Positions 9,242-18,053 of a stretch of 39,615 nt of DNA are shown here, piece by piece. Position 1 is the stretch's first letter; each line of letters opens with the position of its first letter. Under the pieces are notes generated by a model. The model was not told the origin of the DNA. It saw nothing but the letters and a program-made list of their open reading frames with translations, and ran no database searches. The DNA comes from Thermoproteati archaeon (GTDB lineage: Archaea > Thermoproteota > Thermoprotei_A > Marsarchaeales > UBA168). The position numbers were made by a program, and so were the translations under genes. The stretch is taken from positions 1 to 39,615 of the forward strand of contig JAGDXE010000001.1 in the NCBI GenBank assembly GCA_023256375.1. The letters are read 5' to 3'.

Positions 9242-10258
9242 TTAACCTATAGCTTTTGCTAACCCTTTTAATAGCAGAAAGACAGCTACTGATCTGTTAA
9301 GCCTTAAGATTCTCCCCGTTAAATCGCTAGAAATTATTAGGTCTCCTACAACTAAGCCGTTAAACAATTCGGCGTGTTCCATCTTGACGAGAACTTCTTC
9401 ATCGCTTTTTACGACGGCGTGGACGTAGGGATCAAATGAATCTATCCCATCTATTGAAATTGGTGTAACGACAAGCCCTGTCCCTGCGTGAAGCGTGTGT
9501 ACGTGCCTAATTAGGCGATGCAGATCTAGCAAGACGTTTTCATCTATATCAAGTGACGCCTCTTTTACCGCGTCTTCTGCGCTCATTTTCTTTTCATCCA
9601 TTATCTTTCTTATTCTTTCCATCCAGCCTGGCTGGGAAAAAGTTATCTCCCTTACTTTGCGCCTTGCACTCAACCGCGTAAAAACGGAGTCTACGTCTAG
9701 ATCAGCACCATTTATGTATGACGCTAGACGCCTTCTGGCATCTTGGTCTAAATCAATATAATCGTTAGCCCTAACTCTAACGTGAAATCCCCGATTCCCT
9801 GAAAAATTTATGCTTATTTCCTTATCTTGAAGACCAAAATCTTCAATCAAAAAATCATAGATTAGGTGTTTGGTCCGATCCTTTACGAGTGACCAATCAG
9901 AATTATCCAAAACACCCCTTTTCACATTTGGTTTATCCCTTAATTCCTTCATGTGATCAGCGTCAAACTCAAATATCATTTCGCTCCCTATCCAACCTTT
10001 AGCATTCATATCCGGTTCGGAAGGACGCTCGTAAAGCGCCGTGGAAGAATACACGTGAGAGGGCGGGAGGGCTACCAGATATTTTTTTAAAGACAAAGCA
10101 TCACTAAATGCGAGGTGCCTTATCATTTCTTTTTTATCAGGGCGCAAAAATCCGAACTCTCTTTTAGTAAAATCGGGTAGTTCGAGCATTTTATAGTCCA
10201 AACCAGCGTAATAATCATGGAAATGACTTTGCACAATCTGTTCCGGCGTTTTTATCAC
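9242..10258 (-). CDS. priS: DNA primase catalytic (small) subunit
   Basis: Start of motif I region EMIFEFDADH, SGNRGFHVRV, DLHRLIRHVHTLHAGTGL. Confidence 0.93.
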   Translation of the reverse strand: MIKTPEQIVQSHFHDYYAGLDYKMLELPDFTKREFGFLRPDKKEMIRHLAFSDALSLKKYLVALPPSHVYSSTALYERPSEPDMNAKGWIGSEMIFEFDADHMKELRDKPNVKRGVLDNSDWSLVKDRTKHLIYDFLIEDFGLQDKEISINFSGNRGFHVRVRANDYIDLDQDARRRLASYINGADLDVDSVFTRLSARRKVREITFSQPGWMERIRKIMDEKKMSAEDAVKEASLDIDENVLLDLHRLIRHVHTLHAGTGLVVTPISIDGIDSFDPYVHAVVKSDEEVLVKMEHAELFNGLVVGDLIISSDLTGRILRLNRSVAVFLLLKGLAKAIG

Positions 10259-11264
10259 CCTTTAATTTTTTCTCAATAGAAATTCTGTAATACAAGAGGG
10301 GATGACTCATGTGCGTGCATAACCCCTCTCTACAAACGCAAACCCCAAGAGTTCTTAGCGTATCGCATCTTGGAACGGAGTATTTTTTTCCAGATCCCCT
10401 TTCTCCGGCCAAATCCTCTATCTGATAACGGGCTATGCGCTCATCGTAATCAGGCGTATGCTTAAAATAATTTAATACTTCATCAACATCCATATCCAAA
10501 GCGATTAAAAAAGTAGCCACTAAAAAGCGGGCTTGATGGGGTATGTTTACGCCTTTGTTCATTTCCGCTGCCCAAAATTTAATGCATGGGGGGAACAAGG
10601 ATTCAACTGGAGATAAGGACGAAACGTCGACCTCTAGCCCTTTTTTCTTAGAAAAATCTGCCATTATAGAATTTATGGCGGCCTTAACGCGATCGCTGAG
10701 AGCAGCATGCCTGAGTTCGGCCATCTGAGATTCCATTTTGTCTACTACGACCCAGCGAAACACTCTTGAAATCATTAAACGAAAGACGTTCGGGCTGAGG
10801 TAAATCGTTCCCCTTTTTAAGGGCAGCTGAGGCAGCATTAACGCGGGGTCGTTGTCAATACCCTTTAGTTTAAGATAATCTACTAACGCCATATCAAAGC
10901 GCTGACCGTCATAACCAGCTTTCATCCCCAATGATGATGCCACTGTTAGGTAACTTTTAGGCGAATCCATTGCCAGGTTCTCTTCAAGCTCGCGGGAAAG
11001 CGCGTACCCGTAAGACCGTATAAGCCTCCTATTATTTGTAAATGAAACCATTGCCAGAGACGCGGTAAAAACTGCTACTGATTCTTTTTTATCGTTAATA
11101 TTTGGTGGCAATTTAGACAACCTAAGCAAAAATCTGATCTTGTTTTCTGCTAGTTCTAAGATCCTTGGAAATTCATCTAGATTGGATAGAGATAGACCCA
11201 CTAAGTAAGTATCTGCTCCAATCAAAAAAGGATATTTTTTCAATGCTTCGGAAGCCATTACCAT
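10215..11264 (-). CDS. priL: DNA primase large subunit (Fe-S)
   Basis: PPCIKFW...RCDTLRTLGVCVCREGLCTHMSHPLLYY Fe-S cysteine pattern; overlaps priS. Confidence 0.92.
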   Translation of the reverse strand: MVMASEALKKYPFLIGADTYLVGLSLSNLDEFPRILELAENKIRFLLRLSKLPPNINDKKESVAVFTASLAMVSFTNNRRLIRSYGYALSRELEENLAMDSPKSYLTVASSLGMKAGYDGQRFDMALVDYLKLKGIDNDPALMLPQLPLKRGTIYLSPNVFRLMISRVFRWVVVDKMESQMAELRHAALSDRVKAAINSIMADFSKKKGLEVDVSSLSPVESLFPPCIKFWAAEMNKGVNIPHQARFLVATFLIALDMDVDEVLNYFKHTPDYDERIARYQIEDLAGERGSGKKYSVPRCDTLRTLGVCVCREGLCTHMSHPLLYYRISIEKKLKGDKNAGTDCAKSFP

Positions 11265-11275
11265 CTTTATTACCG

Positions 11276-12016
11276 CTAAAGCCTTGGGGCCAAAATAAAT
11301 TGAAACACCGTTCCGTCCGCCATCTTATACTCTAAATGCAATGGCTTATCCCGGGCAAACTCCAAAAATACGCTAGGAGAACCCTTGAACGAGGTAATAG
11401 TTTCTAAATATTGAAGGCTATATTTAGCATTAGCTTCTTCAGCAATATCGTAGTCAAGAATCATCCCGCTGTCCTTGCTTAGCCTCTGCTCGACTGAGCC
11501 TTTATCGCTACTCGCCGAAATTAAAAGAGTCCCGTCTTTAAATGAACCAAAGATTATCTCATCGGCAACCGTAGCCGCATCTTTTATACTAGATGATAAC
11601 GCGTCAGATAAAATGCTATATTTACTGGTAAACTGGACGTTAATAGTAGGAGTTTCTTGACCTCCTAGATCTAATAGGGGTATTTTAAAAGACCTAGAAT
11701 ACTTGTTAATTGCGAATGACACCGTTAGCTTACCTTTATCGCTTTCTAGCGTTAATGTATCTTCGGGTCTCAGCCTTTTTAGCACGTTAAGTAACTCTTC
11801 GAGGTTGACACCTAATTTTTCCTCCGATTCGACTTCCAGGGATTCGAAGGCCGTCGGTGGAAAGTCAAATTCCACCATCGCTATCCTACTAGGGTCAAGT
11901 TCCTTCATGACAAGCCCATTATTTGAAATCCTAAAGACACCCTCACTTACTACTCCCGACGCGTTTTGAATTATATCCCTGAACCCTCTTGGGTCCTTCA
12001 ATATTAGTTTAGCCAA
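11276..12016 (-). CDS. pcn: DNA polymerase sliding clamp PCNA (start refined from 12109 to a TTG at 12016)
   Basis: LVMKELDPSRIAMVEFDFP and C-terminal HLEYKMADGTVFQFILAPRL. The (M)AKLILKDPRGFRD N-terminus fits PCNA, with a TATA-like CTTTAATA about 25 nt upstream. Confidence 0.85.
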   Translation of the reverse strand: MAKLILKDPRGFRDIIQNASGVVSEGVFRISNNGLVMKELDPSRIAMVEFDFPPTAFESLEVESEEKLGVNLEELLNVLKRLRPEDTLTLESDKGKLTVSFAINKYSRSFKIPLLDLGGQETPTINVQFTSKYSILSDALSSSIKDAATVADEIIFGSFKDGTLLISASSDKGSVEQRLSKDSGMILDYDIAEEANAKYSLQYLETITSFKGSPSVFLEFARDKPLHLEYKMADGTVFQFILAPRL

Positions 12017-12039
12017 GCTAATTAGAGAACGTTTTTCGG

Positions 12040-12090
12040 TATTAAAGTTATGGCCTAAAAATAACACTCTAACTAGGATAAAGATTTTAT
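12040..12090. promoter_or_regulatory. Divergent promoter pair for pcn (-) and aIF2alpha (+)
   Basis: Minus-strand CTTTAATA near 12040-12048; plus-strand AAAGATTTTAT near 12080-12090, each about 25 nt from its start codon. Confidence 0.5.
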
Positions 12091-12109
12091 GCGGGGGCTC
12101 CTGTAACAT

Positions 12110-12910
12110 ATGGCTATATTAAGAAGAGAAAAATATCCATACGTTGGCATGGGAGTAGTGGCTACTGTAGAAAAACTCGAAGAGCATGGCGCTTACGTTA
12201 CAATAGATTCTTTTAACGGCATTCGTGGATACTTACCCATTAATGAAATTGCCAGCGGATGGGTAAAAAACATACATGACTACGTAAAAGAGGGAAGAAA
12301 AATCCCGCTCAAAGTAATCATGGTTGATCCAAGCAAAGGTCAAATAGTACTATCGTTAAAAAAAATAAGTGCAGGCGAACAAGAAAAGACGTATTCTGAT
12401 TGGAATAAAGAAAAAAAGGTCGAGGCGATAGTAATGGTAGCGGCGAAAGCGCTCAATAAAAAGAAGGAAGACGCTTATAAGGAGGTTATTTGGCCGCTTA
12501 AGGATAAGTATGGAGACGCCTACTCTGCGCTAACATTAGCACTAAAAGAGGGTGATTCGGCTTTAAAAAACGCCAATATAAGCAAGGCTTGGGTTGACGC
12601 CCTTTACCCGTTAATACAAAAGCACGTAAAAACGGAGAACGTAACTATATCGTTTAAAGTAAGCCTATTTTATGAGGGAAAAGGTGGAATAAATAAGATA
12701 AAAAGCGCGTTTTCGAACTTAATCGAGTGGGGCAAGTCTAAAAACGTTCTGATAAAGGCCTCATATTTAAGTGCCCCAAACTATTTAATCAAAATTGAGG
12801 GCAGCAATTACAAAGAGCTCGAAAGCATATCTCAAGAAATGAAAGACTTCCTGACCGATTACGTTAAGAAAACTGGTACCACCGTAAGCATCGAAAGGTT
12901 AAAGTCTTAA
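12110..12910 (+). CDS. aif2a: Translation initiation factor aIF2 subunit alpha
   Basis: YPYVGMGVVATVEKLEEHGAYVTIDSFNGIRGYLPINEIASGWVKNIHDYVKEGRKIPLKVI S1 domain. Confidence 0.96.
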   Translation: MAILRREKYPYVGMGVVATVEKLEEHGAYVTIDSFNGIRGYLPINEIASGWVKNIHDYVKEGRKIPLKVIMVDPSKGQIVLSLKKISAGEQEKTYSDWNKEKKVEAIVMVAAKALNKKKEDAYKEVIWPLKDKYGDAYSALTLALKEGDSALKNANISKAWVDALYPLIQKHVKTENVTISFKVSLFYEGKGGINKIKSAFSNLIEWGKSKNVLIKASYLSAPNYLIKIEGSNYKELESISQEMKDFLTDYVKKTGTTVSIERLKS

Positions 12911-12915
12911 AGGGG

Positions 12916-13092
12916 ATGCGCTTGAAGCTAATAAAAAAATGCCCGAAATGCGGGAGATATACGCTTAAAGACCGTTGCCCGTCATGCGGTTCTCCAACAT
13001 TAGTAGCTTCTCCTCCAAAATTTTCACCGGATGATCCATACTTATCTTATAAAATAAGGGCAAGGCGGACCTATCAGGAAAACAAAAATTAA
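12916..13092 (+). CDS. nop10: Nop10-like H/ACA RNP protein (not in ORF track)
   Basis: Manual translation MRLKLIKKCPKCGRYTLKDRCPSCGSPTLVASPPKFSPDDPYLSYKIRARRTYQENKN*; directly follows aIF2alpha. Confidence 0.93.
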   Translation: MRLKLIKKCPKCGRYTLKDRCPSCGSPTLVASPPKFSPDDPYLSYKIRARRTYQENKN

Positions 13093-13673
13093 ATCAAACC
13101 AGAAATTTTCTTAAGTTGAAATTTGACCACTAATATCCATGGTAGCGTTGCGTCAAGTATACCTTGGACCAAATTTAGCGCAGCAACGTACAAAAATAAA
13201 GCCAAAAGCGATCCCCCGAAAAACTTCTCGACTACCTGTGATATTGGCATACCCAAGAAAACAGGAATCGCCCAATAATAATTCAATAAAAACGCCAAAA
13301 AAATACGAACGATTATACCAGAGGCCGAGCCCAGAGCGTATAACTTAGGGCCAAAAAGAGAAGAGGCATTGCCTCCAGATATTTTTTCGACCGCCCATGG
13401 CATAAAAAACATGGGGGCCGTTGCGGTTAACTTCATAGCGGCCCCTACAAACCCAGTAGGACTATAAGCCGACATTAACAGAAAAGTGCCCAATGAAGTA
13501 TAAGTAGCCGTTTCAATCCCATAAAGCAAAAATGACGCTACCCAAACAGTACCAACGAGATCTACTTTCATACCAAAAAATGCGCGCGGCAAAGGAAAAA
13601 GGTCCGCCATAACAGAGAGAGCTATCAATATGCCCGTCCTAGCGACAAGCTTTGAGCGCAGCTCTTTGTCCAA
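13089..13673 (-). CDS. Putative ECF transporter substrate-binding (S) component
   Basis: Six-TM protein with N-terminal ARTGILIALSVMADLFPLPRAFFGMKVDLVGTVW; ECF A/A/T genes lie 2.4 kb away. Confidence 0.55.
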   Translation of the reverse strand: MDKELRSKLVARTGILIALSVMADLFPLPRAFFGMKVDLVGTVWVASFLLYGIETATYTSLGTFLLMSAYSPTGFVGAAMKLTATAPMFFMPWAVEKISGGNASSLFGPKLYALGSASGIIVRIFLAFLLNYYWAIPVFLGMPISQVVEKFFGGSLLALFLYVAALNLVQGILDATLPWILVVKFQLKKISGLI

Positions 13674-13750
13674 TCTGCTTATTTTTTTTGGCCGTTTTTA
13701 AGCCTACCTATATTTTGTTAGCTAATTAAAAAATATTAATATTCTCGGAC

Positions 13751-13924
13751 TTATGCTGGAAGTATTTCTTTGCTTATAACAGCTCTGAAATTCCTGCCGC
13801 ACGTAGGACAGTGGAAAATGCCGTTGGTGAGCTTCACGCGTTTGCCACCTAGCGGCTTTCCAGTCATAGTCCAAGTTTTAGTAGGCGTCGGTACTTCCGT
13901 CCCGTCATAAGGACATTTGGCCAT
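13751..13924 (-). CDS. Small zinc-ribbon protein, 57 aa (not in ORF track)
   Basis: Manual translation MAKCPYDGTEVPTPTKTWTMTGKPLGGKRVKLTNGIFHCPTCGRNFRAVISKEILPA*; one CxxD-type and one CPTCG knuckle; TATA-like AGTTTATAC upstream. Confidence 0.75.
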   Translation of the reverse strand: MAKCPYDGTEVPTPTKTWTMTGKPLGGKRVKLTNGIFHCPTCGRNFRAVISKEILPA

Positions 13925-14365
13925 TCTGGACCAAAATAAACACCCAAGTCATGTATAAACTTATTGTTGATCAAAGACGACCAGTAAACACGGGCGAGCA
14001 AACGTAAAGTAAGTAATCCAGAATCCTGCTCCGCGAGCTCCTGAGACCGCCTTGCTCAAAAAATTATTCAAGAATCATTTAAACCTTGTTCAGGCTTTAT
14101 GCCAGGTACGCTCTAATAACATATTTTCAAGCGTCGAGCGCAAATTAACGAGTCCACCCCAGGAGAAAACACGATTAAGTTACTAATCTCTACGCCATTC
14201 GTTTGATCTCGCTCCTTTATGACTCTGCCCGTCGATATCAGGCCGCACGATCTTTATCATTTAACCGAGCCATTTATGCGTTAAGATAGGGCAATGCGGC
14301 ATTCTTCACATTAAAGTCAGAAAAAATTTAAACTATTCTTAAAAACGCGGGGTCTAGTATTTATT

Positions 14366-14842
14366 ATGGAGGTTAACGTAATAATAGAAATCCCACAGGG
14401 AAGTGATGTAAAGTATGAAATTGACCATAAAACTGGCAAAGTTTACGTGGACAGATTTCTATACGCCGCCGCGCATTATCCATTTAATTATGGCTTCATA
14501 GAGGGTACAATCGCTCCCGACGGCGACCCATTGGACTGCCTCGTAATAAGCCGCGAGGCAGTAACCCCAGGCGCGATAATAAGGTCCAAACCCATTGGCG
14601 CGCTAAGGACAGTTGACGAGAAAGGTGAAGACGTAAAAGTAATTGCCGTGCCATTTGGAAATATAGACCCATTTTATTCTGATATCAATGACATTGAACA
14701 AATAGCAAAGTCGATAAAGAATGAAATTGAACACTTCTTCAATCATTACAAAGAATTAGAACCCGATAAATTCGTCAAGATTATGGGATGGATTGATAGA
14801 AAAGAGGCTGAAAGCGTAATAAAGAAGTGCAGCGTGGTTTAA
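14366..14842 (+). CDS. ppa: Inorganic pyrophosphatase (family I)
   Basis: DRFLYAAAHYPFNYGFIEGT; DGDPLDCLVI signature. Confidence 0.97.
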   Translation: MEVNVIIEIPQGSDVKYEIDHKTGKVYVDRFLYAAAHYPFNYGFIEGTIAPDGDPLDCLVISREAVTPGAIIRSKPIGALRTVDEKGEDVKVIAVPFGNIDPFYSDINDIEQIAKSIKNEIEHFFNHYKELEPDKFVKIMGWIDRKEAESVIKKCSVV

Positions 14843-14843
14843 T

Positions 14844-15401
14844 ATGAATAATGAACAAAAATTACTAAATAAAATAATTGATAGAATACTTATATATGGA
14901 ATAAGGCCGTTAATATTAGTTGTAACTATAATATTAATTGGTATTTTAATATTAAGTATAGGCATTTCTAAATCTAGTATGTCAATGATTCTAATCAGCT
15001 CCATAATAATCTTAATAGGGGCAATATTAGCAATCGGCTTTGCTTCAACAACTGTTGTTAAAAAGAAATCTGTATCCCACGCACCCCAAAACATGATCGG
15101 TCAAATCGGTGAAGCAAAAAGCAATATTAAACCTCATTCTGATGGAGTAGTTTTGGTTGCAAGCGAACTTTGGAGCGCTTCATCCAATTCTGACGAAGAA
15201 ATAAGAGAGGGAGACAAGATAATCGTGACGGGTCATGACGGGGTAAAGCTCATAGTAAAGCGCGAAGAAACCCCGTCCGAGCGACGCTTGCTCCCTGCCC
15301 ACGATCGCGGGCAAGTCTCCTTTATTCTTATAGTTATTACTCCTAAGATAAAATACAGGTCCCACAGCCGGCCTAGCGGCTACGAAGGGAATTCAAACTA
15401 A
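14844..15401 (+). CDS. NfeD-like membrane protein with anomalous C-terminal tail
   Basis: Two TM segments then an OB-fold: MIGQIGEAKSNIKPHSDGVVLVASELWSASS...GDKIIVTGHDGVKLIVKR. The tail after about 15262 looks unrelated. Confidence 0.7.
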   Translation: MNNEQKLLNKIIDRILIYGIRPLILVVTIILIGILILSIGISKSSMSMILISSIIILIGAILAIGFASTTVVKKKSVSHAPQNMIGQIGEAKSNIKPHSDGVVLVASELWSASSNSDEEIREGDKIIVTGHDGVKLIVKREETPSERRLLPAHDRGQVSFILIVITPKIKYRSHSRPSGYEGNSN

Positions 15402-15535
15402 TTAACTAATTAACCCAGAAACGGACCAATTTAACCGCTTGATAAGCCCGACGCTAAGCCGCGTTAGCTTGCGTCCAATACCTCGGCGTTTACCAAGAGC
15501 AAGCGTTTCAACGCCCAGATGGCCGTGCCTTCAAA
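15255..15535 (-). mobile_element. Possible decayed TnpB C-terminal tail plus right end
   Basis: Minus-strand open fragment ...HLGVETLALGKRRGIGRKLTRLSVGLIKRLNWSVSGLIS* (stop 15402-15404), followed by GC-rich hairpins (AGCCG-CTAGGC-CGGCT; TGCCC...GGGCA). Confidence 0.35.
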
Positions 15536-15542
15536 CCATCGA

Positions 15543-16280
15543 TCAGATCGTTATATCGATATACCTATTTAATATCAATATAACCATTAATGCAAGCACG
15601 GCTGCGGTCAAAGCTATCTCATAAAAGGATGGCTTAATAGAGCCATAAGAAGAGACGTTTTTACTATACCCGAACCCTCTTGTCTCTAAAGCCTGAGCGG
15701 CTGAATCGGCTTTCATCAGCGATATAACCATAAGCGGGATAAGTATTGGAACGTAATTCTTTACCAGTTTAATTGGATTGCGCGTACTCATATTAAAACC
15801 TCTAGACCGTTGGGCGTCAATGATGTTTTGAGCCTCTTGAGCCAATAATGGTAAAAACCTAATCGACATCATGAATGCTACAACTAGTGAATATGGAAAG
15901 CCAGCGCGCGTCATAACTGCAGCAGTATCTTCCGGGGAGGTTGTAAGGGAGTATACAGAAAAGGCCGAAACAATCACCAAAAAACGAATACCCATTGCAA
16001 CAGAAAAAGCTAACTCCCCAAGAAATATATAATCTAGTAAAGCTATTATAAAAGCTACCAGGAAACTCATTTTCATAGTTGACCACCAACGTTTCATTTG
16101 TTTTGCAGCCACGATCAACATCAAACTAATAAAAAACAGTAGAGCTAAGTGCAACAAATCTTGATAAATATATATTGCGGCTACAAAAAATAATATTACA
16201 ATAGCTATTTTCGGAAGCGGGTTCAGTCTATGCAACCAACTATTTCCGTGTACAAACGTCAAACCAGCGGCCCAGCTCAT
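15543..16280 (-). CDS. ecfT: ECF transporter transmembrane component EcfT
   Basis: NSWLHRLNPLPKIAI; MSIRFLPLLAQEAQNIIDAQRSRGF EcfT motif; ALETRGFGY. Confidence 0.9.
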   Translation of the reverse strand: MSWAAGLTFVHGNSWLHRLNPLPKIAIVILFFVAAIYIYQDLLHLALLFFISLMLIVAAKQMKRWWSTMKMSFLVAFIIALLDYIFLGELAFSVAMGIRFLVIVSAFSVYSLTTSPEDTAAVMTRAGFPYSLVVAFMMSIRFLPLLAQEAQNIIDAQRSRGFNMSTRNPIKLVKNYVPILIPLMVISLMKADSAAQALETRGFGYSKNVSSYGSIKPSFYEIALTAAVLALMVILILNRYIDITI

Positions 16281-17092
16281 TTAGCCACTTCCTCCTTAAA
16301 AGCTTCGACGAACTCTTCGCTAGTAAGAGGGTGAGATGAAATGCCGGTAATTTTTGCTATTGAAACCGTCTGGGGCTCTAATATGCCGGCCGATTTCCAA
16401 TCGCCCATGTAAAATATGTCTCTGGTTGGCCCGTCGGCAACAATTTTTCCGCTTGACATTATTACGACTCTAGAAAAATTGCGAGCGGCAAAATCCATAT
16501 CGTGAGTGCTAGCAATTACGGCTTCACCTTTAAACGAAGATAATAAATTCCCGATCTTTTTTTTCTGCTCAATGTCTTGGCCTGCAGTTGGCTCATCAAG
16601 TACTAAGATCTGCGGTTCATAAATTAAGACGCTTGCTATAGTAAGCCTCTTCTTTTCTCCAACGCTGAGTAGAAAAGGGGATTCATCTTTATAATCCCAC
16701 AGCCCAAAAAAACGGAGCGTAGATTCTACCCTTTTTTCGATTTCAAGATCATCGTACCCAAAATTTTTCAGAGCAAAAGCTACTTCATCCCAACACGTTT
16801 GCGCAAATAATTGATGGTTGGGATTTTGAAATACTATACCAACCTTTCTTGATAAGTTCGAAGTATTGGTTTTTCTTGTATCTTCTCCGTATATTTTTAC
16901 GCTTCCCTTATTTGGCCTTAAAAGACCATTCACGTGCTTAAGCGCAGTAGTTTTACCTGCGCCGTTTCCCCCTAAAAGGGCTACCCTTTCTCCCTTAGAT
17001 ATTTCTAAGGTCATTCCGTTTAAAGCTGGTTTCTCTGATAAAGGGTAGGTATAGTAAACTCCATCAAACGATATGATGCTCACTTCAACCAC
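16277..17092 (-). CDS. ecfA: ECF transporter ATPase (EcfA)
   Basis: GGNGAGKTT Walker A; LSVGEKKRLTIASVLIYEPQILVLDEPTAG signature and Walker B. Confidence 0.9.
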   Translation of the reverse strand: MVEVSIISFDGVYYTYPLSEKPALNGMTLEISKGERVALLGGNGAGKTTALKHVNGLLRPNKGSVKIYGEDTRKTNTSNLSRKVGIVFQNPNHQLFAQTCWDEVAFALKNFGYDDLEIEKRVESTLRFFGLWDYKDESPFLLSVGEKKRLTIASVLIYEPQILVLDEPTAGQDIEQKKKIGNLLSSFKGEAVIASTHDMDFAARNFSRVVIMSSGKIVADGPTRDIFYMGDWKSAGILEPQTVSIAKITGISSHPLTSEEFVEAFKEEVAK

Positions 17093-17939
17093 CTGTTCTT
17101 GGTTTTTTTCTTATTCCAGATAAAAATTGGCTAATCAACAAAGGCATTTCCCCCTCGTAGTAACCCGCCTGCTTAAGCGCGTTAGCGATCAAAAAAATAT
17201 CTGGTATTTCAACTAAATCTTGATTTATATATTTATTTAATACGTCAATTGTATTACCGTAATCTATTAGCCTTCCTTTGTCCATTATTGCTAACTTGTT
17301 TGAATAAGGGGCAGCTAATGACAAACGGTGCTCGCTTAAAACTATAGTCATACCTTCATCGTTAAGGTGATGTAGTAAATCTAATAAAGCTGATGCGCTA
17401 AGGGGGTCTAGGTTAGACGTAGGCTCATCTAGGAGCAAGATTTTCGGATTGGAAATCAGGGCTGCGGCTATGGCTACCTTTTGTTGTTCCCCGCCGCTTA
17501 ACTCATTAGGGGAACGGTACCGTAATTCGCATAAACCGAACTTCTTCAAAGTACTATCTACAATTTTTTTCATGTCTTGCCTAGCAAGTCCCGCGTTCTC
17601 CAGGGGAAAGGCCAATTCTCTTTCTACCGAAAAAGTCAAAAGCTGATTCTCCGGCTCTTGGAAAACCGTACCAACTATTCTGAACAGCTGATGAGGCTCC
17701 TCATTTGGCACGCGATGGTCATCAACTATTACATCTCCTTCATATTTGCCCCTGTAAAAATGTGGTATAAGCCCATTAAAAGCCCGGATCAAAGTTGATT
17801 TACCACATCCACTTGGGCCCGCTATAATAACGAAATCACCCTCTTCGATATCCATGTTTACGTCTTTTAGCGCATATTTTCCAGAACCTTCATATGAAAA
17901 CGAAAGATTACTCGCAGCTATGGCTTTCAATATATTCAC
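17085..17939 (-). CDS. ecfA: ECF transporter ATPase (EcfA)
   Basis: GPSGCGKST Walker A; LSGGEQQKVAIAAALISNPKILLLDEPTSNLD. Confidence 0.9.
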   Translation of the reverse strand: MNILKAIAASNLSFSYEGSGKYALKDVNMDIEEGDFVIIAGPSGCGKSTLIRAFNGLIPHFYRGKYEGDVIVDDHRVPNEEPHQLFRIVGTVFQEPENQLLTFSVERELAFPLENAGLARQDMKKIVDSTLKKFGLCELRYRSPNELSGGEQQKVAIAAALISNPKILLLDEPTSNLDPLSASALLDLLHHLNDEGMTIVLSEHRLSLAAPYSNKLAIMDKGRLIDYGNTIDVLNKYINQDLVEIPDIFLIANALKQAGYYEGEMPLLISQFLSGIRKKPRTGG

Positions 17940-18053
17940 CAGTTTACTTAGTCGCCATTGAGGCTCATATATTTTTACTTACTTGTTTTTAAGTCGTTCC
18001 TAGCCGGTTAAGGGCACCTTCTTCAAGGGATCAGATGTAAAGGAGGTAAGGCA

